Shown piece by piece: positions 17,713-27,946 of a stretch of DNA of 64,000 bases. The notes under the pieces were generated by a model, which saw only the letters and a list, made by a program, of their open reading frames with translations, searched no databases and had not been told where the DNA came from. The DNA lies in the NCBI RefSeq assembly GCF_006402735.1, contig NZ_CP017174.1:1119001-1183000 (forward strand). Reading direction: 5' to 3'. Each line of letters starts with the position of its first letter. Position 1 is the first letter of the stretch. Source of the DNA: Myxococcus xanthus (GTDB lineage Bacteria > Myxococcota > Myxococcia > Myxococcales > Myxococcaceae). Made by a program: the position numbers and the translations under genes.

Positions 17713-18513
17713 ATGCGGATTCCATCCTCGCTGCTGTCCTTGCTCGCGCTGGGTGTGGCGTGCCATTGCAGCCCCACGAACCGGCCGGTGCCGGATGCGG
17801 GAGGCGGCGTGCAGGAACCCGTGCGGCGCGTGGCGCACATCATCCGTGAGTATCCCCACGCGACGAATGCCTTCACCCAGGGACTGGTGTTCCACCAGGG
17901 GCATCTCTTCGAGAGCACCGGGCACCAGGGGACGCTGCGGCAGCTGTCGCTGGAGAGCGCGCAGCCGGTGTGGATGGAGCGGCTGGGGAACATCTTCGCG
18001 GAGGGCCTGGCCAGCGATGGCGAGCGCCTGTACCAGATTACCTGGACCGAAGGACTGCTCTTCACCTGGAGCGGCATGCCGCCGCAGCGCGAGCGGACCA
18101 CGCGCTACTCGGGGGAAGGCTGGGGCCTCTGCTACTGGGACGGGAAGCTGGTGCGCAGCGATGGCGGCACCATGCTCACCTTCCACGAGCCCGACGGCTT
18201 CGCCCTGCTGGGCGCGGTGCAGGTGAAGCTGCGCGGCCAGCCGGTGGAGCTCATCAACGAGCTGGAGTGCGCCAACGGCGTCATCTACGCCAACATCTGG
18301 CACAGCTCGGATGTGCTGGAAATCGACCCCGCCACGGGCACGGTGGTGGGCGTCATCGACGCGTCGGCGCTGACGCGCGCGGTGGCGGGGCAGGTGACCA
18401 ACCCCGAGGCGGTGCTCAACGGCATCGCCGTGGAGCCAGGCTCGGGCCGCATCTTCATGACGGGCAAGCTGTGGCCCCGCATCTTCGAGGTGCGTCTGGC
18501 CGTGGTGGACTGA
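17713..18513 (+). CDS. Glutaminyl-peptide cyclotransferase (plant/bacterial type)
   Basis: A 266-residue exported protein of the Glu_cyclase_2 family, which forms N-terminal pyroglutamate from Gln on peptides. The N-terminal signal (SLLSLLALGVACHC) may be a lipoprotein signal. The beta-propeller fold is indicated by family motifs: AFTQGLVF...ESTG, EGLASDGERLYQITW, GEGWGLCYW, ELECANGVIYANIW and the C-terminal VLNGIAVEPGSGRIFMTGKLWPRIFEV. The length matches the family. It lies downstream of the response regulator with 160 bp between, and converges on the NtrC-type gene with a 2-bp gap. The role is probably maturation or protection of exported proteins. Confidence 0.9.
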   Translation: MRIPSSLLSLLALGVACHCSPTNRPVPDAGGGVQEPVRRVAHIIREYPHATNAFTQGLVFHQGHLFESTGHQGTLRQLSLESAQPVWMERLGNIFAEGLASDGERLYQITWTEGLLFTWSGMPPQRERTTRYSGEGWGLCYWDGKLVRSDGGTMLTFHEPDGFALLGAVQVKLRGQPVELINELECANGVIYANIWHSSDVLEIDPATGTVVGVIDASALTRAVAGQVTNPEAVLNGIAVEPGSGRIFMTGKLWPRIFEVRLAVVD

Positions 18514-18515
18514 CG

Positions 18516-19864
<1,349 letters not shown>

Positions 19865-19883
<19 letters not shown>

Positions 19884-21343
19884 GTGTCCTCACCCCTTGG
19901 CAGGTAGATGGAGAAGCAGCTACCGCGTCCGGGCTCGCTGCGCACGGCAATCCAGCCGCCATGCTCCAGCATGAGCCCATAGGAGACAGACAAGCCCAGT
20001 CCGGTGCCCTCGCCCACGTCCTTGGTGGTGAAGAAGGGCTCGAAGACGTGGGACAGCACGTCCTCGGGGATGCCCTGGCCCTCGTCCTCCACGTCCAGGC
20101 GCACGTAGTCCGCCTCGGGCCCGCCCACGTCCGGGGGCGGGGTGCTCCGGGTGTGGGCCGCGCGCACGCGCACCGTGCCCGGCTGCTTCATGGCCTGCAC
20201 GCCGTTCATCACCAGGTTGGTGAGCACCTGCTGCACCTGGCCCGCGTCCACTTCCACCGTGAGTCCCGCGGGGATGTCCGTCTCCAGCGTGACGCTGTTT
20301 CGCGCCGCCATGGAGCGCAGCAGTGACAGGGTGCGTTCGACCAGGCCCTGCACGTCTTCCGGCGCGCGGTGCGGCTTCCTCCGCCGCGCGAAGTCGAGGA
20401 GCTGACGGATGATGGCCGTCATGTGCTGGGCCTGCTGCGAGATGATTTGCGCGCACTCGCCCACTTCCTCGCCCTCCGCCTCGCCGGAGGAAATCATCTT
20501 CGCCCGGCCCATGACGACGTTGAGCGGGGTGCCCAGCTCATGCGCCACGCCGGAGGCCAGCTTGCCCACGGTGGTGAGCCGGTCCGCGTGTCGCAGGTGG
20601 TCCACGGCGGACAGGCGCGCGGCCGTCTCCGTGGCGAGGCGCGAGCGCGTCTCCTCCAGTTGCTCGCCCATGCGGTTCATGGCGCCGGCCAGCGTGGTGA
20701 GCTCGTCGCCGCGGCGCTGCGGGAGTGGCACGCGGGCGGTGAGGTCCCCCTCGCCGATGCGGTGGGCCAGGGACACGAGCTGGTCCACCGGCTCGCCCAC
20801 CAGCCGGCGGCCCATGGCCATGGCGGCCACGATGAATCCAATGGCCATGGCGGCGGTGGCGGCGAAGGTGCCCATGACCACGGTGTTGACGTACTTCTGC
20901 TGTTCGCCCAGCGACTCGGTGATTTCGATGGCGCCCAGCCGGCCGCCGATGAGCACCGGCGTGTACGAATGCAGCAGGCCGGGGTCCACGGCGGGGTCCA
21001 CCATGGAGCCGTCCTTGCCCTGGAGCAGGGTCGCGAGCAGGCGCGGTGGGAAGCCGGTGAGGGCCGGGGTGCCGGGGCCGCCATCCAGCCACACCCAGCG
21101 CAGGTGGACCTGCTCCTGGAAGCGGTTGGCCTGGTGGAGCAGGGTGAGCGCCTCGCGCTCCCCGGCCAGCTGCCACGCCTTGCCGATGGAGCCAGCGAGC
21201 GTGTGGCCGAGCAGCCGGTGGTCATGCTGCATGTCCAGGGCGGAGCGCTCGAGCTCGCGGCGGACCTGGACGTACTGCAAGCCCGCCATGACGGCGATGG
21301 CGAGCAGGACGAGGGCGAGGGTGAACTTGCGGGCGAGTCTCAC
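19865..21343 (-). CDS. Membrane sensor histidine kinase, partner of the NtrC regulator
   Basis: A 492-residue two-pass kinase: membrane helices at about 7-25 and 153-178, a periplasmic sensor loop of about 125 residues (26-152) and a HAMP at 179-235. The H-box GVAHELGTPLNVV has His268, and an HATPase_c domain follows with LTNLVMNGVQAM, EDEGQGIP, FFTTK and GTGLGLSVSYG. The GTPLN variant is typical of kinases paired with NtrC-type regulators. The start is GTG 21343. It probably senses an envelope signal and phosphorylates the product of the overlapping downstream gene; the ligand is unknown. The 294-bp upstream region contains a sigma-54 promoter and two dyads. Confidence 0.92.
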
Positions 21344-21519
21344 GGGCGGTTCGAAAGAGGCTGCTCCGGTCCGTGCGCCTCGAGGGGGAGGGAGCGCACG
21401 GACCGGAGGTGGGTTCTCACAACGTACCGCGAGTGCTGCAACAAGGAAGGCGGTGTTTGCCGCACGAGCCCTCGCCGGCTGTCGGGACGGGCGGGCCGTA
21501 CTTCCTTGGGCTCACGCAA

Positions 21520-21535
21520 AGCATCCGCTGTGCCA
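21520..21535 (-). promoter_or_regulatory. Sigma-54 promoter of the kinase/NtrC operon
   Basis: On the minus strand TGGCACAGCGGATGCT has GG and GC with canonical 10-base spacing, and 15 of 16 bases are identical to the promoter at 16974-16989. It lies 176 bp upstream of the kinase GTG. Confidence 0.7.
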
Positions 21536-21591
21536 ACGGATGGGATGCGTTGCCTCACTCGGGGATTCGTGTGCCGTGTCCCGCCCTGGAC

Positions 21592-21626
21592 GGGGCAGAT
21601 TGCCTCGGTGAGGGGCAGGATGCCCC
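21592..21626. promoter_or_regulatory. Two GGGGCA-N3-TGCCCC dyads upstream of the kinase/NtrC operon
   Basis: 21592-21606 reads GGGGCA GAT TGCCTC (one mismatch) and 21612-21626 reads GGGGCA GGA TGCCCC (perfect). The centres are 20 bp apart, i.e. on one face of the helix. They lie 57-106 bp upstream of the sigma-54 promoter, as expected for an NtrC-type activator site. Confidence 0.65.
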
Positions 21627-21637
21627 AGCGCCCCTTG

Positions 21638-23203
21638 TCAAAGCCCCTTCGTTTCGTAGTGGGACGGGGCGTCGACGTGGAAGGCGAAGTCCAGGGTGCG
21701 TTTTTCGCCCGGGGCCAGTTTCACCTTCCAGGTCGCGATGCCGTCGTTTGACTGGAGCGTGTAGCCGGCGGTTGTCTCGGGCTCCAGGGCCACCTTCACG
21801 TCCTCCAGCTCAGACACGGGGAAGTGCTCGGAGAGCTCCACTTCTTCCGGGTGCGCGCGGAGGTTGTTCAGCGTGAACTGGTAGGCGTACCGGAAGCGCT
21901 GCGTGTCCTTGAACAGGCCCTTGGGGCGCTGGAGTTCCTCCACCACGCGGCGCTCCACGCGCAGGCCTTCCTCCACGCCGAAGGTCAGCTCGAAGGGGGC
22001 GCCTTGCGCCACGTGTTCCAGTGTCTGTCGCCCGATGAAGCCTGTTCCCCGGTAGAGGTCCACAGCACCTGGCAGCAGCGGGAACGCGGCGGCGTTGTTC
22101 AAGCGGGCCACGCGGAAGACGACGGGGTGCAGCTTGGGGATGGTGCGCCAGTGGAACGCGGCCTTGAGCCGGGTCTGCGCCACCTGTATCCGCACGGCAT
22201 GGCCATCGCCGGGGATGCTCACTCGCGCTTGTGCCGCGAACTGCACGGACAGACCCTGGGGGACGGCTTCGAGTCCCTTCGAGACCGTCGCCGTGGCGGT
22301 GCCGCCAGCGTTGGCGTGCTGTGGCTGCTCGTCGCGGCGCACAAGCACCTGACGCTCCTTCGGCCGTTCTTCCGCCAGGACATACAGCGGCTGGATTTCT
22401 GGAAGGGTGGCGTCCCGCTGCGGCTGCGCGGTGGACAGCACCAGCTTCGCGTCCGACCAGTCCTCTCCGGTGGATTGGCGCACCGTGGCCAGCGTCGTCA
22501 ACTCCACCGTCCGGGTACTGTCGTTCGCACGAGCCTCGTAGGAGGGCGTCCAGCTGGCGTTCCCCATCAGGTACGTCAGCGCCACGCGGGCCCGGGTGCC
22601 TCGGGGGCAGGAGAGTCGCACCTCGACGTGGCGCTCTCGTTGTTCGGAGGCGGTTCGGAGTTTCTCCAGTTCGGTGTCTACCTCGGCGAGCTGTTTCTCC
22701 ATCACGCGCTGTCTGGCCATGGCGTCCTGGTCCTCGGTCATCGCGCGCCGCCTCACGGCCATGGCCGAGTCGAAGGCGGCCGCCCACGCGCGCGTGTCGG
22801 GCTTCGCGTTCGTCATCTCATGGGTGACGCGGTACACGGCGACGTCTGTGTATCCGCTCGCGAGTGTCTGGAGGTCGTTCGCTCGCGCCGCCGCGTCGCC
22901 CAGGGCGGCCCGCTCACGCAGCAGTGCGTCTCGGCGTGCCTCCAGCCGGGTGCGCTCTTCGCGATGGGCGTCCTCGCGCGAGTGTTCATCGGTGATGAGC
23001 CCTTCCACCGTGGCACTGTCGGCGTGGGCCCGGAGGCTGTCTGCCACGGCGGAGAGGGGAACGGCCTCGAATCGGGCACGTGTGGGACCTGTGCAGGTCA
23101 CGGTCTCTTCCCGCGTGACCTGCGCACGGTCCGGATACACCACGACAGTAGACACCTTGGCGGCCGCGACGAGCGCCCACAGCGTCAGAGGTAGGGCAGG
23201 CAT
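21638..23203 (-). CDS. Mucoidy-inhibitor-A (DUF4139) family exported protein
   Basis: A 521-residue protein with a short N-terminal signal. It has a DUF4140-like N-terminal domain (KVSTVVVYPDRAQVTREE) and a coiled-coil region of about 100 residues (EERTRLEARRDALLRERAAL...). The DUF4139 beta-rich domain contains the family hallmarks LTYLMGNASWTPSYEARAND, QSTGEDWSDAKLVLSTA and a C-terminal GEKRTLDFAFHV. The biochemical function of the family is unknown; it is linked to cell-surface phenotypes in some bacteria. It lies 15 bp after a longer homologue (23219-25345), so the two are co-transcribed and may form a heteromer. Confidence 0.85.
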   Translation of the reverse strand: MPALPLTLWALVAAAKVSTVVVYPDRAQVTREETVTCTGPTRARFEAVPLSAVADSLRAHADSATVEGLITDEHSREDAHREERTRLEARRDALLRERAALGDAAARANDLQTLASGYTDVAVYRVTHEMTNAKPDTRAWAAAFDSAMAVRRRAMTEDQDAMARQRVMEKQLAEVDTELEKLRTASEQRERHVEVRLSCPRGTRARVALTYLMGNASWTPSYEARANDSTRTVELTTLATVRQSTGEDWSDAKLVLSTAQPQRDATLPEIQPLYVLAEERPKERQVLVRRDEQPQHANAGGTATATVSKGLEAVPQGLSVQFAAQARVSIPGDGHAVRIQVAQTRLKAAFHWRTIPKLHPVVFRVARLNNAAAFPLLPGAVDLYRGTGFIGRQTLEHVAQGAPFELTFGVEEGLRVERRVVEELQRPKGLFKDTQRFRYAYQFTLNNLRAHPEEVELSEHFPVSELEDVKVALEPETTAGYTLQSNDGIATWKVKLAPGEKRTLDFAFHVDAPSHYETKGL

Positions 23204-23218
23204 GGTTCGGTCCTCGGG

Positions 23219-25345
23219 CTAGTTCTGGTACTTCTGGTACAGACGCCAGCCCTTGGGGCGGCTCAGGGTGTATTGGAAGGAGACGGTGGACTTGCTGGAC
23301 GGTGGCACCACCACGTCCCACTGGAGCTTTCCCGTTCCCTTGTCGAACTGGGGAGAGGGCCCGGCACGGACCAGCGCCACCTCCACTTTGCCGTCTTTGT
23401 TGAGCGGAAGCTGGTCCACCACGCTCACTGCCAGGGGGAAGGGGTAGGGATTGGGAACCTCGATGGTGACTTCGTACGTGCCCACCTCATCCTTGGAGAT
23501 GAAGCCTTTCTCCGACTCGACGAGCCGTACGTCCCGGGCGCTGCGTACCGCGCGGTCGATGCCCAGTGGCAGGGTGAAGGACTCCCCGGGAACGATGGTT
23601 GTCAGCGTCGCGGTTCCGGCCGGGTCGGCGCCCACGAAGAGCGATGCATCCCCCCCTGGAAACACGTTCCGGGATGGGCCCTGAAGCGTTGCGACGAGGT
23701 ACGTGTTCGGCGAGAGCGCAGGGAATATCTTGCGCTCCACCTGCACGGGCCAGGACTCGGAGACCAGCGGGAGGCTGCGTTCCCCCTTGTTGCTGAGGAG
23801 GGTTTCCGGGTGCTGTGAGGAGAAGGTGAGGTTGTAGCCTCCCGCAGCAGCGACTGGCGACTCCGGGGCGAAGATGGGGGGGCGCCAGCCAGGCGGTGGG
23901 GTCAGTGACATCGACCGCTGAATGGAGCCGTCCCGATTGGCGACCGGGATCCGCTTGATGAACTCCTGATCGATGTTGACGCCCATGGTCGTGGACCCGA
24001 CGTCGATGGTGGGCGGGCGGCCAACAATTTCAATGGCTTCGTTTAGAGAGTCGGGAAGCAGCTCCGCATTGACTCGTAGTGTGCGGCTCGAGCGGAGCTG
24101 GATGGAGTTGCGGGCATAGGGCTTGTACCCCTCACGCTCGTACCGCACGGTGTAGGCGCCGGAGGGGAGCCTGGGGAGGAGGTACTCACCCTTGGCGTCC
24201 GTCACCGTCACGTGCTCCGCCTCACTTGATGAGGAGGTCGCGGTGACGACCACATCGGAGAGCGTTTGCCGGGACTGGGCGTCGATGATGGTACCCCGGA
24301 TGGCCCCCAGTCCTCCTTGTTCGCGTTGCGCGGTGACCTGCGGCTTCGAGGCTGCGGGCTGTGTCAGGCCCCGCTCTCCGGCAAGTCGCAGCAACTGCGA
24401 GCGCAGCATTTCCTCGGCTGAGGCCGTGGTCTGGGACGGGGTGTTCGAAGCGTCCGGCGCGGGTTGAACGGACTCTTCATGAGGACGCGGCGTGGGAATG
24501 AATCGCTCCCGAATGCCCAGCTTCCAGGTGCTCAGTTTGGGCAACTCCATGGCGTTGGCGGGCAGGGCGGTGCTGAGCGTGAGCCGTGCGCTCTCCCAAT
24601 CCTCGCCCGTCTCCTGGCTCACGCGGCCGTAGAAGGCCATCTGCATCCGCTGCGTCTCGGGTTGGAACTGCAACTCATAGTGGGGATACCAGCGGGCACT
24701 GGTGGCGAGGTACGTCAGCGCCACCTCCGTGGCGCCTTTGCCTGTGAGCGTGGCGGTCACTTCGACACCGGGCTCGCCGAACGTCTTGCCCAACATCGTG
24801 GCGCGCTCCTTGTACTGCTGCTGTTCCTTCTGGAGCGTCGCGGATTGCGCCTCCAGTTCTCGCATCCGGGCCTCCATCCGGGCCACGTTGTCCACGAGGA
24901 AGGACACTGCGGCGTTCCAGGTGGTGGGCGGAGTCTGGGCGCGCGCGGCTTCGCTGTCGGACTGCGCCGAGGGACGAACCCGCCGGAGCGCTTCAATCTG
25001 CGCATGGTGGACGTTTCGTTCAGCCGTGATGCGAGCGAGCGCCGCGTCAATTTCCTCCATGCTCGCGATGAGCTTCCGGGCTTCGTCATGGGAGAAGGAC
25101 TCTCCCTTCACGATGCGCACGTCGACGTGGGACACCTCCGCGCCCTCGGCTTCGACGCGGATGGAGTCCGTATCCACGTTCTTGGGCAGCTGGGGAAACG
25201 TCACTCGCCGCGAGCCGGAAACCGTGAGGCTGCCGGAGCGAACCACCTGCGCCTGGTCGCTGTAGACCGTGACAGACGTGACGGGCGCATCGAGCGTCGC
25301 CCCCAACACGCCCACGGCCATCAACCCGAGTCCGAGGATGAGCAT
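23219..25345 (-). CDS. DUF4139/MuiA-family protein with Oar-like carboxypeptidase-regulatory and plug insert
   Basis: A 708-residue exported protein. The DUF4140 start (VTSVTVYSDQAQVVRSG, about 22-80), a coiled coil (about 90-190) and the first DUF4139 block (ATSARWYPHYELQF, QETGEDWESARLTLSTAL) run to about 270. The family C-terminus (SSQHPETLLSNKGERSLPL... to VSFQYTLSRP) resumes at about 507. Between them lies a linker and a CarboxypepD_reg beta-sandwich (about 347-430: GAIRGTIIDAQ, ATSSSSEAEHVTVTDAKGEYLLPRLPSGAYTVRYEREGY in part). Then comes a segment like the plug start of TonB-dependent Oar proteins (EAIEIVGRPPTIDVGSTTMG, IKRIPVANRDGSIQRSMSL, about 436-480). No outer-membrane barrel follows. 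It is the first of the two DUF4139 genes in the operon. Confidence 0.82.
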   Translation of the reverse strand: MLILGLGLMAVGVLGATLDAPVTSVTVYSDQAQVVRSGSLTVSGSRRVTFPQLPKNVDTDSIRVEAEGAEVSHVDVRIVKGESFSHDEARKLIASMEEIDAALARITAERNVHHAQIEALRRVRPSAQSDSEAARAQTPPTTWNAAVSFLVDNVARMEARMRELEAQSATLQKEQQQYKERATMLGKTFGEPGVEVTATLTGKGATEVALTYLATSARWYPHYELQFQPETQRMQMAFYGRVSQETGEDWESARLTLSTALPANAMELPKLSTWKLGIRERFIPTPRPHEESVQPAPDASNTPSQTTASAEEMLRSQLLRLAGERGLTQPAASKPQVTAQREQGGLGAIRGTIIDAQSRQTLSDVVVTATSSSSEAEHVTVTDAKGEYLLPRLPSGAYTVRYEREGYKPYARNSIQLRSSRTLRVNAELLPDSLNEAIEIVGRPPTIDVGSTTMGVNIDQEFIKRIPVANRDGSIQRSMSLTPPPGWRPPIFAPESPVAAAGGYNLTFSSQHPETLLSNKGERSLPLVSESWPVQVERKIFPALSPNTYLVATLQGPSRNVFPGGDASLFVGADPAGTATLTTIVPGESFTLPLGIDRAVRSARDVRLVESEKGFISKDEVGTYEVTIEVPNPYPFPLAVSVVDQLPLNKDGKVEVALVRAGPSPQFDKGTGKLQWDVVVPPSSKSTVSFQYTLSRPKGWRLYQKYQN

Positions 25346-25381
25346 GCGTCCATGCTGGCGATGGACGCATGGACAATCACG

Positions 25382-25918
25382 TCATGGTTCCCGCACGAAA
25401 TCCTCACGGAGGAACCGGCGCCGGAGCGTGCGCGTGACTTCCGCGTCCCACCGGGCGGAGAACACCTCCACGAAGGTGCGGCGGAAGCGCAGCGCGCACG
25501 CCAGACACAGCAGCGTGGTGAGCAGTCCGATGACCGCGTTCTGCCAGGAGGCCAGATTCCACTGCCCCTCCCAGAACCACTCCCGCATGCTCGTGGGCCA
25601 GTAATAGTAGATGGGCCAGCCCGGGCCGCTGCCCGCGAGGTCGCAAAGCAGGTGCAGGTGGAAGGCGAAAAGGGACAGCGCCGCGACCCGCAACCGCTGG
25701 CGCGCCAGCGCCGCGCAGACCACCGCTGTCACAATGGCACCCACGTACCCGTGGAAGATGACATGGTGGTACCTGACGTAATACGCCTCGCCCGCGAGCA
25801 GCGTGAGCCCATCCAGGTCCGGTGCCAGTCCTGCGCAGGTGACGAGGATGCGGTCTCTGCGCTCACGCAGGCCCTGCGCCGCGAGCCAGGCCAGCTCGGC
25901 ATGGACGATGGGATTCAT
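25382..25918 (-). CDS. YdjM-like membrane metal-dependent hydrolase family protein
   Basis: A 178-residue membrane protein with several hydrophobic segments. It has the DUF457/YdjM pattern: N-terminal NPIVHAELAWLAAQ, then a conserved APDLDGL and HHVIFHGYVGA. His and Asp residues line up as a metal site in members of the family annotated as inner-membrane hydrolases; activity is mostly unproven. A second cluster, FHLHLLCDLAGSGPGWPIYYYWP, is also family-typical. It lies 35 bp after the Cys-rich gene and 36 bp before the DUF4139 pair, so it is probably one operon of four genes. Confidence 0.75.
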   Translation of the reverse strand: MNPIVHAELAWLAAQGLRERRDRILVTCAGLAPDLDGLTLLAGEAYYVRYHHVIFHGYVGAIVTAVVCAALARQRLRVAALSLFAFHLHLLCDLAGSGPGWPIYYYWPTSMREWFWEGQWNLASWQNAVIGLLTTLLCLACALRFRRTFVEVFSARWDAEVTRTLRRRFLREDFVREP

Positions 25919-25953
25919 GGTCGCCGCAGCCTATGCGACGACCGTGCCGCGCT

Positions 25954-26187
25954 TCACCCCACCACGGGCGCGCGCCGGGGCGTGCCGAGCAGCTCCAGCG
26001 TGCGCATCGCCACGTCCACCAGGGAGGAGGCACACGGGTGGCAGCCTCCACCGCAGCAGCCCGGCCATTCACCCTCCGGGTCGCGCAGCAGGGGATACAC
26101 GCAGCCCCGCAGCGAGTCCGGCAAGCCGACCTCCTCGCACGCGCGGCGCAGGGCCGTCTGCACGGCCGCGTCCTTCACATCCAGCAC
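25954..26187 (-). CDS. Small Cys-rich protein
   Basis: A 77-residue protein starting at GTG 26187. The central region carries CEEVGLP...GCVYPLLRDPEGEWPG followed by CCGGGCHPC, so about six Cys and one His cluster, suggesting a metal or redox site. There is no signal peptide or membrane segment. Codon pattern and spacing (35 bp to the next gene, divergent from a MarR regulator with an operator between) support a real gene. The family is not recognised. Confidence 0.6.
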   Translation of the reverse strand: MLDVKDAAVQTALRRACEEVGLPDSLRGCVYPLLRDPEGEWPGCCGGGCHPCASSLVDVAMRTLELLGTPRRAPVVG

Positions 26188-26253
26188 GCACCGTTCATAA
26201 CGCCCGGGCCAGCAGGCGCCAGCCCCCGGTGCAGGGCGTGCCCTTTCTAATTG

Positions 26254-26268
26254 CCTAAAATCATTAGG
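26254..26268. promoter_or_regulatory. Putative MarR operator
   Basis: A perfect dyad CCTAA-N5-TTAGG lies in the 101-bp gap between the divergent Cys-rich and marR-type genes, in an AT-rich island within very GC-rich DNA. The position suits repression of both transcripts, but binding is inferred. Confidence 0.55.
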
Positions 26269-26288
26269 GGCCTTACGAGGCCTGTGCC

Positions 26289-26837
26289 GTGCCTACTCGA
26301 CCTCCCACTTCCCCGACGCCCGCGGCGGTGCCGCGCTACGAGCGGCTCCGGCGCCTGGCGCTGCGCTTCCCCGAACTCGACGCGAGCGCCATCGAGACGT
26401 GCATCACCTTGCTGCGGGCTTCGCACGACTTGTCGGGGGCCTATGAGGCGCACCTGGGTCGTCACGGGCTGTCGATGGGGCGCTTCATGGTGCTGGTCCG
26501 ACTGCTCACCACCGAGGACGACGACGTGGAGCGCGTGAGTGGGCTCACGCCCGCGGACCTGGCGGAGAGCTCCGGCGTCAGCCGGGCCACGATGACGGGG
26601 CTGCTGGACACGCTGGAGAAGGACAACCTCATCTCCCGCGAGGACCATCCGGAGGACCGCCGCATGTACACGGTGCGCCTCACGCCCAAGGCCCGACAGC
26701 TCATCGAAAGCGTGTTGCCGGACCACTACCGGCGGATTTCCGCGTTGATGGCGCCCTTGAGCGAAGAGGAGCGCACGACGTTGCGGACGTTGCTGGCCAA
26801 GGTCACCTCAGGGCTCCCCCTGCTCAAGGAGCCCTGA
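26289..26837 (+). CDS. MarR-family transcriptional regulator
   Basis: A 182-residue regulator starting at GTG 26289. It has an N-terminal dimerisation helix pair (ETCITLLRASHDLSGAYEAHLGRHGLS). The winged helix-turn-helix comprises LTPADLAESSGVSRATMTGLLDTLEKDNLISREDHPEDRR in part, with the wing Asp-Arg-Arg typical of MarR. A C-terminal dimerisation helix follows. It probably senses a small molecule and represses itself and the divergent operon (Cys-rich protein, YdjM-like protein, two DUF4139 proteins) through the CCTAA-N5-TTAGG dyad. Confidence 0.9.
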   Translation: MPTRPPTSPTPAAVPRYERLRRLALRFPELDASAIETCITLLRASHDLSGAYEAHLGRHGLSMGRFMVLVRLLTTEDDDVERVSGLTPADLAESSGVSRATMTGLLDTLEKDNLISREDHPEDRRMYTVRLTPKARQLIESVLPDHYRRISALMAPLSEEERTTLRTLLAKVTSGLPLLKEP

Positions 26838-26899
26838 CTCACGACCTTGCCGCGCGGGGCCCGCCGTATCACCGACAAGCCCCGCGATGACGAGGCCGC

Positions 26900-27946
26900 T
26901 CAGCGCTTCGCGTGGGCGCGAGCCTGGGCGGGCTTGCGGCGGCGGGCGAACAGCGCGGCGAAGGAGAGCAGGCCCACGGCGGCCGTGATGGGCACACCCG
27001 CCGTTCCGCCGCCGGAGGCATTGCAGCCCCGAGCTCCGTCGGAGCCCAGCGGACTCTCCCCGGAGAGGATGTCCTCGGGGGTGGTGACGCCCCATCGGGT
27101 CTGCGGCTGCGTGTCGGGCGTCCGGACGATGGGCCCGTCGGGGAGCTCCTCGGACGGCGCGTCCTCACCCGGCTGCTCAGGCGCGGGGATGGTGGGCTCG
27201 GGCACTGGTGCGGGGGGCGCGGGGGCCGGCTCCGGTGTCGGCGGCATGACCTCCTCCAGCGTCGAGGCCATGGTGAAACCGTCGTGGTACACGCTGGCCT
27301 CGGGACGGATGGCGTCGTCGCGGTACAGGCCCAGCTTCAGGTAGTTCATCTCCTTGCCGAACTGCGTCGCGACATAGGTCTTCGGCACGACGACCTCGTT
27401 GTTGTGCCAGAGCTGGACGAAGCCCGTCTTCGCGTTGGGCGACCACTTCACCTGCAACACGAAGTCGCTCCAGTCACCGCGCTTGAGCGGGGCCGTCCAC
27501 AGCACCTTGCCCTTCACGCCACCCACGCGCATGTGCATCTCTTCGCCGCGCACGTAGAACTCCAGCGGCGGCGAGCCGCAGCAGCCCTCCTGGTGCCACT
27601 GCGCGAAGACCTGCCAGCTGTCGTCGAGCGGGTAGTTGGCGGGAAAGAGGGTGCTCCACTTGTAGTACCAGGTGGAGTCCGCCTTCTCCTGGCTGATGTA
27701 GAGCAATTCATTGCGATTGCCGCTGGCGTTGATGGGGTCATCACCCTGGCGCACCGTGGCCTTCAGCGCATAGCGGCCCTCGCGGACCACATCCGTCACC
27801 ACCTGGAGACGGCTGTTGGAGACGCTCTGACTGCGCGTCCACTGCGAGGTATTGCCCGTCTCGAAGTCGCCTTTCCACACCACGTCCGCGGAGGCGAACG
27901 AGGGAATCAGAGACACCAGGGCGGCGAGTCGAAGCAGTTGCGTCAA
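26900..27946 (-). CDS. Exported polysaccharide lyase (heparin lyase I-like) with MYXO-CTERM-like anchor
   Basis: A 348-residue protein with a signal peptide (MTQLLRLAALVSLIPSFASA). A beta-jelly-roll lyase domain of about 210 residues matches the Polysacc_lyase family: FETGNTSQWTR, GNRNELLYIS, WYYKWSTLFPANYP, WQVFAQWHQEG, SPPLEFYVRGEEMHM and FVLQVKWS. A Pro/Glu-rich linker (about 235-285) follows, then a C-terminal GCNASGG plus hydrophobic stretch plus RRRK, the layout of the MYXO-CTERM sorting tail that anchors proteins to the myxobacterial surface. The inferred role is beta-elimination of an acidic polysaccharide at the cell surface; the substrate is unknown. Confidence 0.82.
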   Translation of the reverse strand: MTQLLRLAALVSLIPSFASADVVWKGDFETGNTSQWTRSQSVSNSRLQVVTDVVREGRYALKATVRQGDDPINASGNRNELLYISQEKADSTWYYKWSTLFPANYPLDDSWQVFAQWHQEGCCGSPPLEFYVRGEEMHMRVGGVKGKVLWTAPLKRGDWSDFVLQVKWSPNAKTGFVQLWHNNEVVVPKTYVATQFGKEMNYLKLGLYRDDAIRPEASVYHDGFTMASTLEEVMPPTPEPAPAPPAPVPEPTIPAPEQPGEDAPSEELPDGPIVRTPDTQPQTRWGVTTPEDILSGESPLGSDGARGCNASGGGTAGVPITAAVGLLSFAALFARRRKPAQARAHAKR

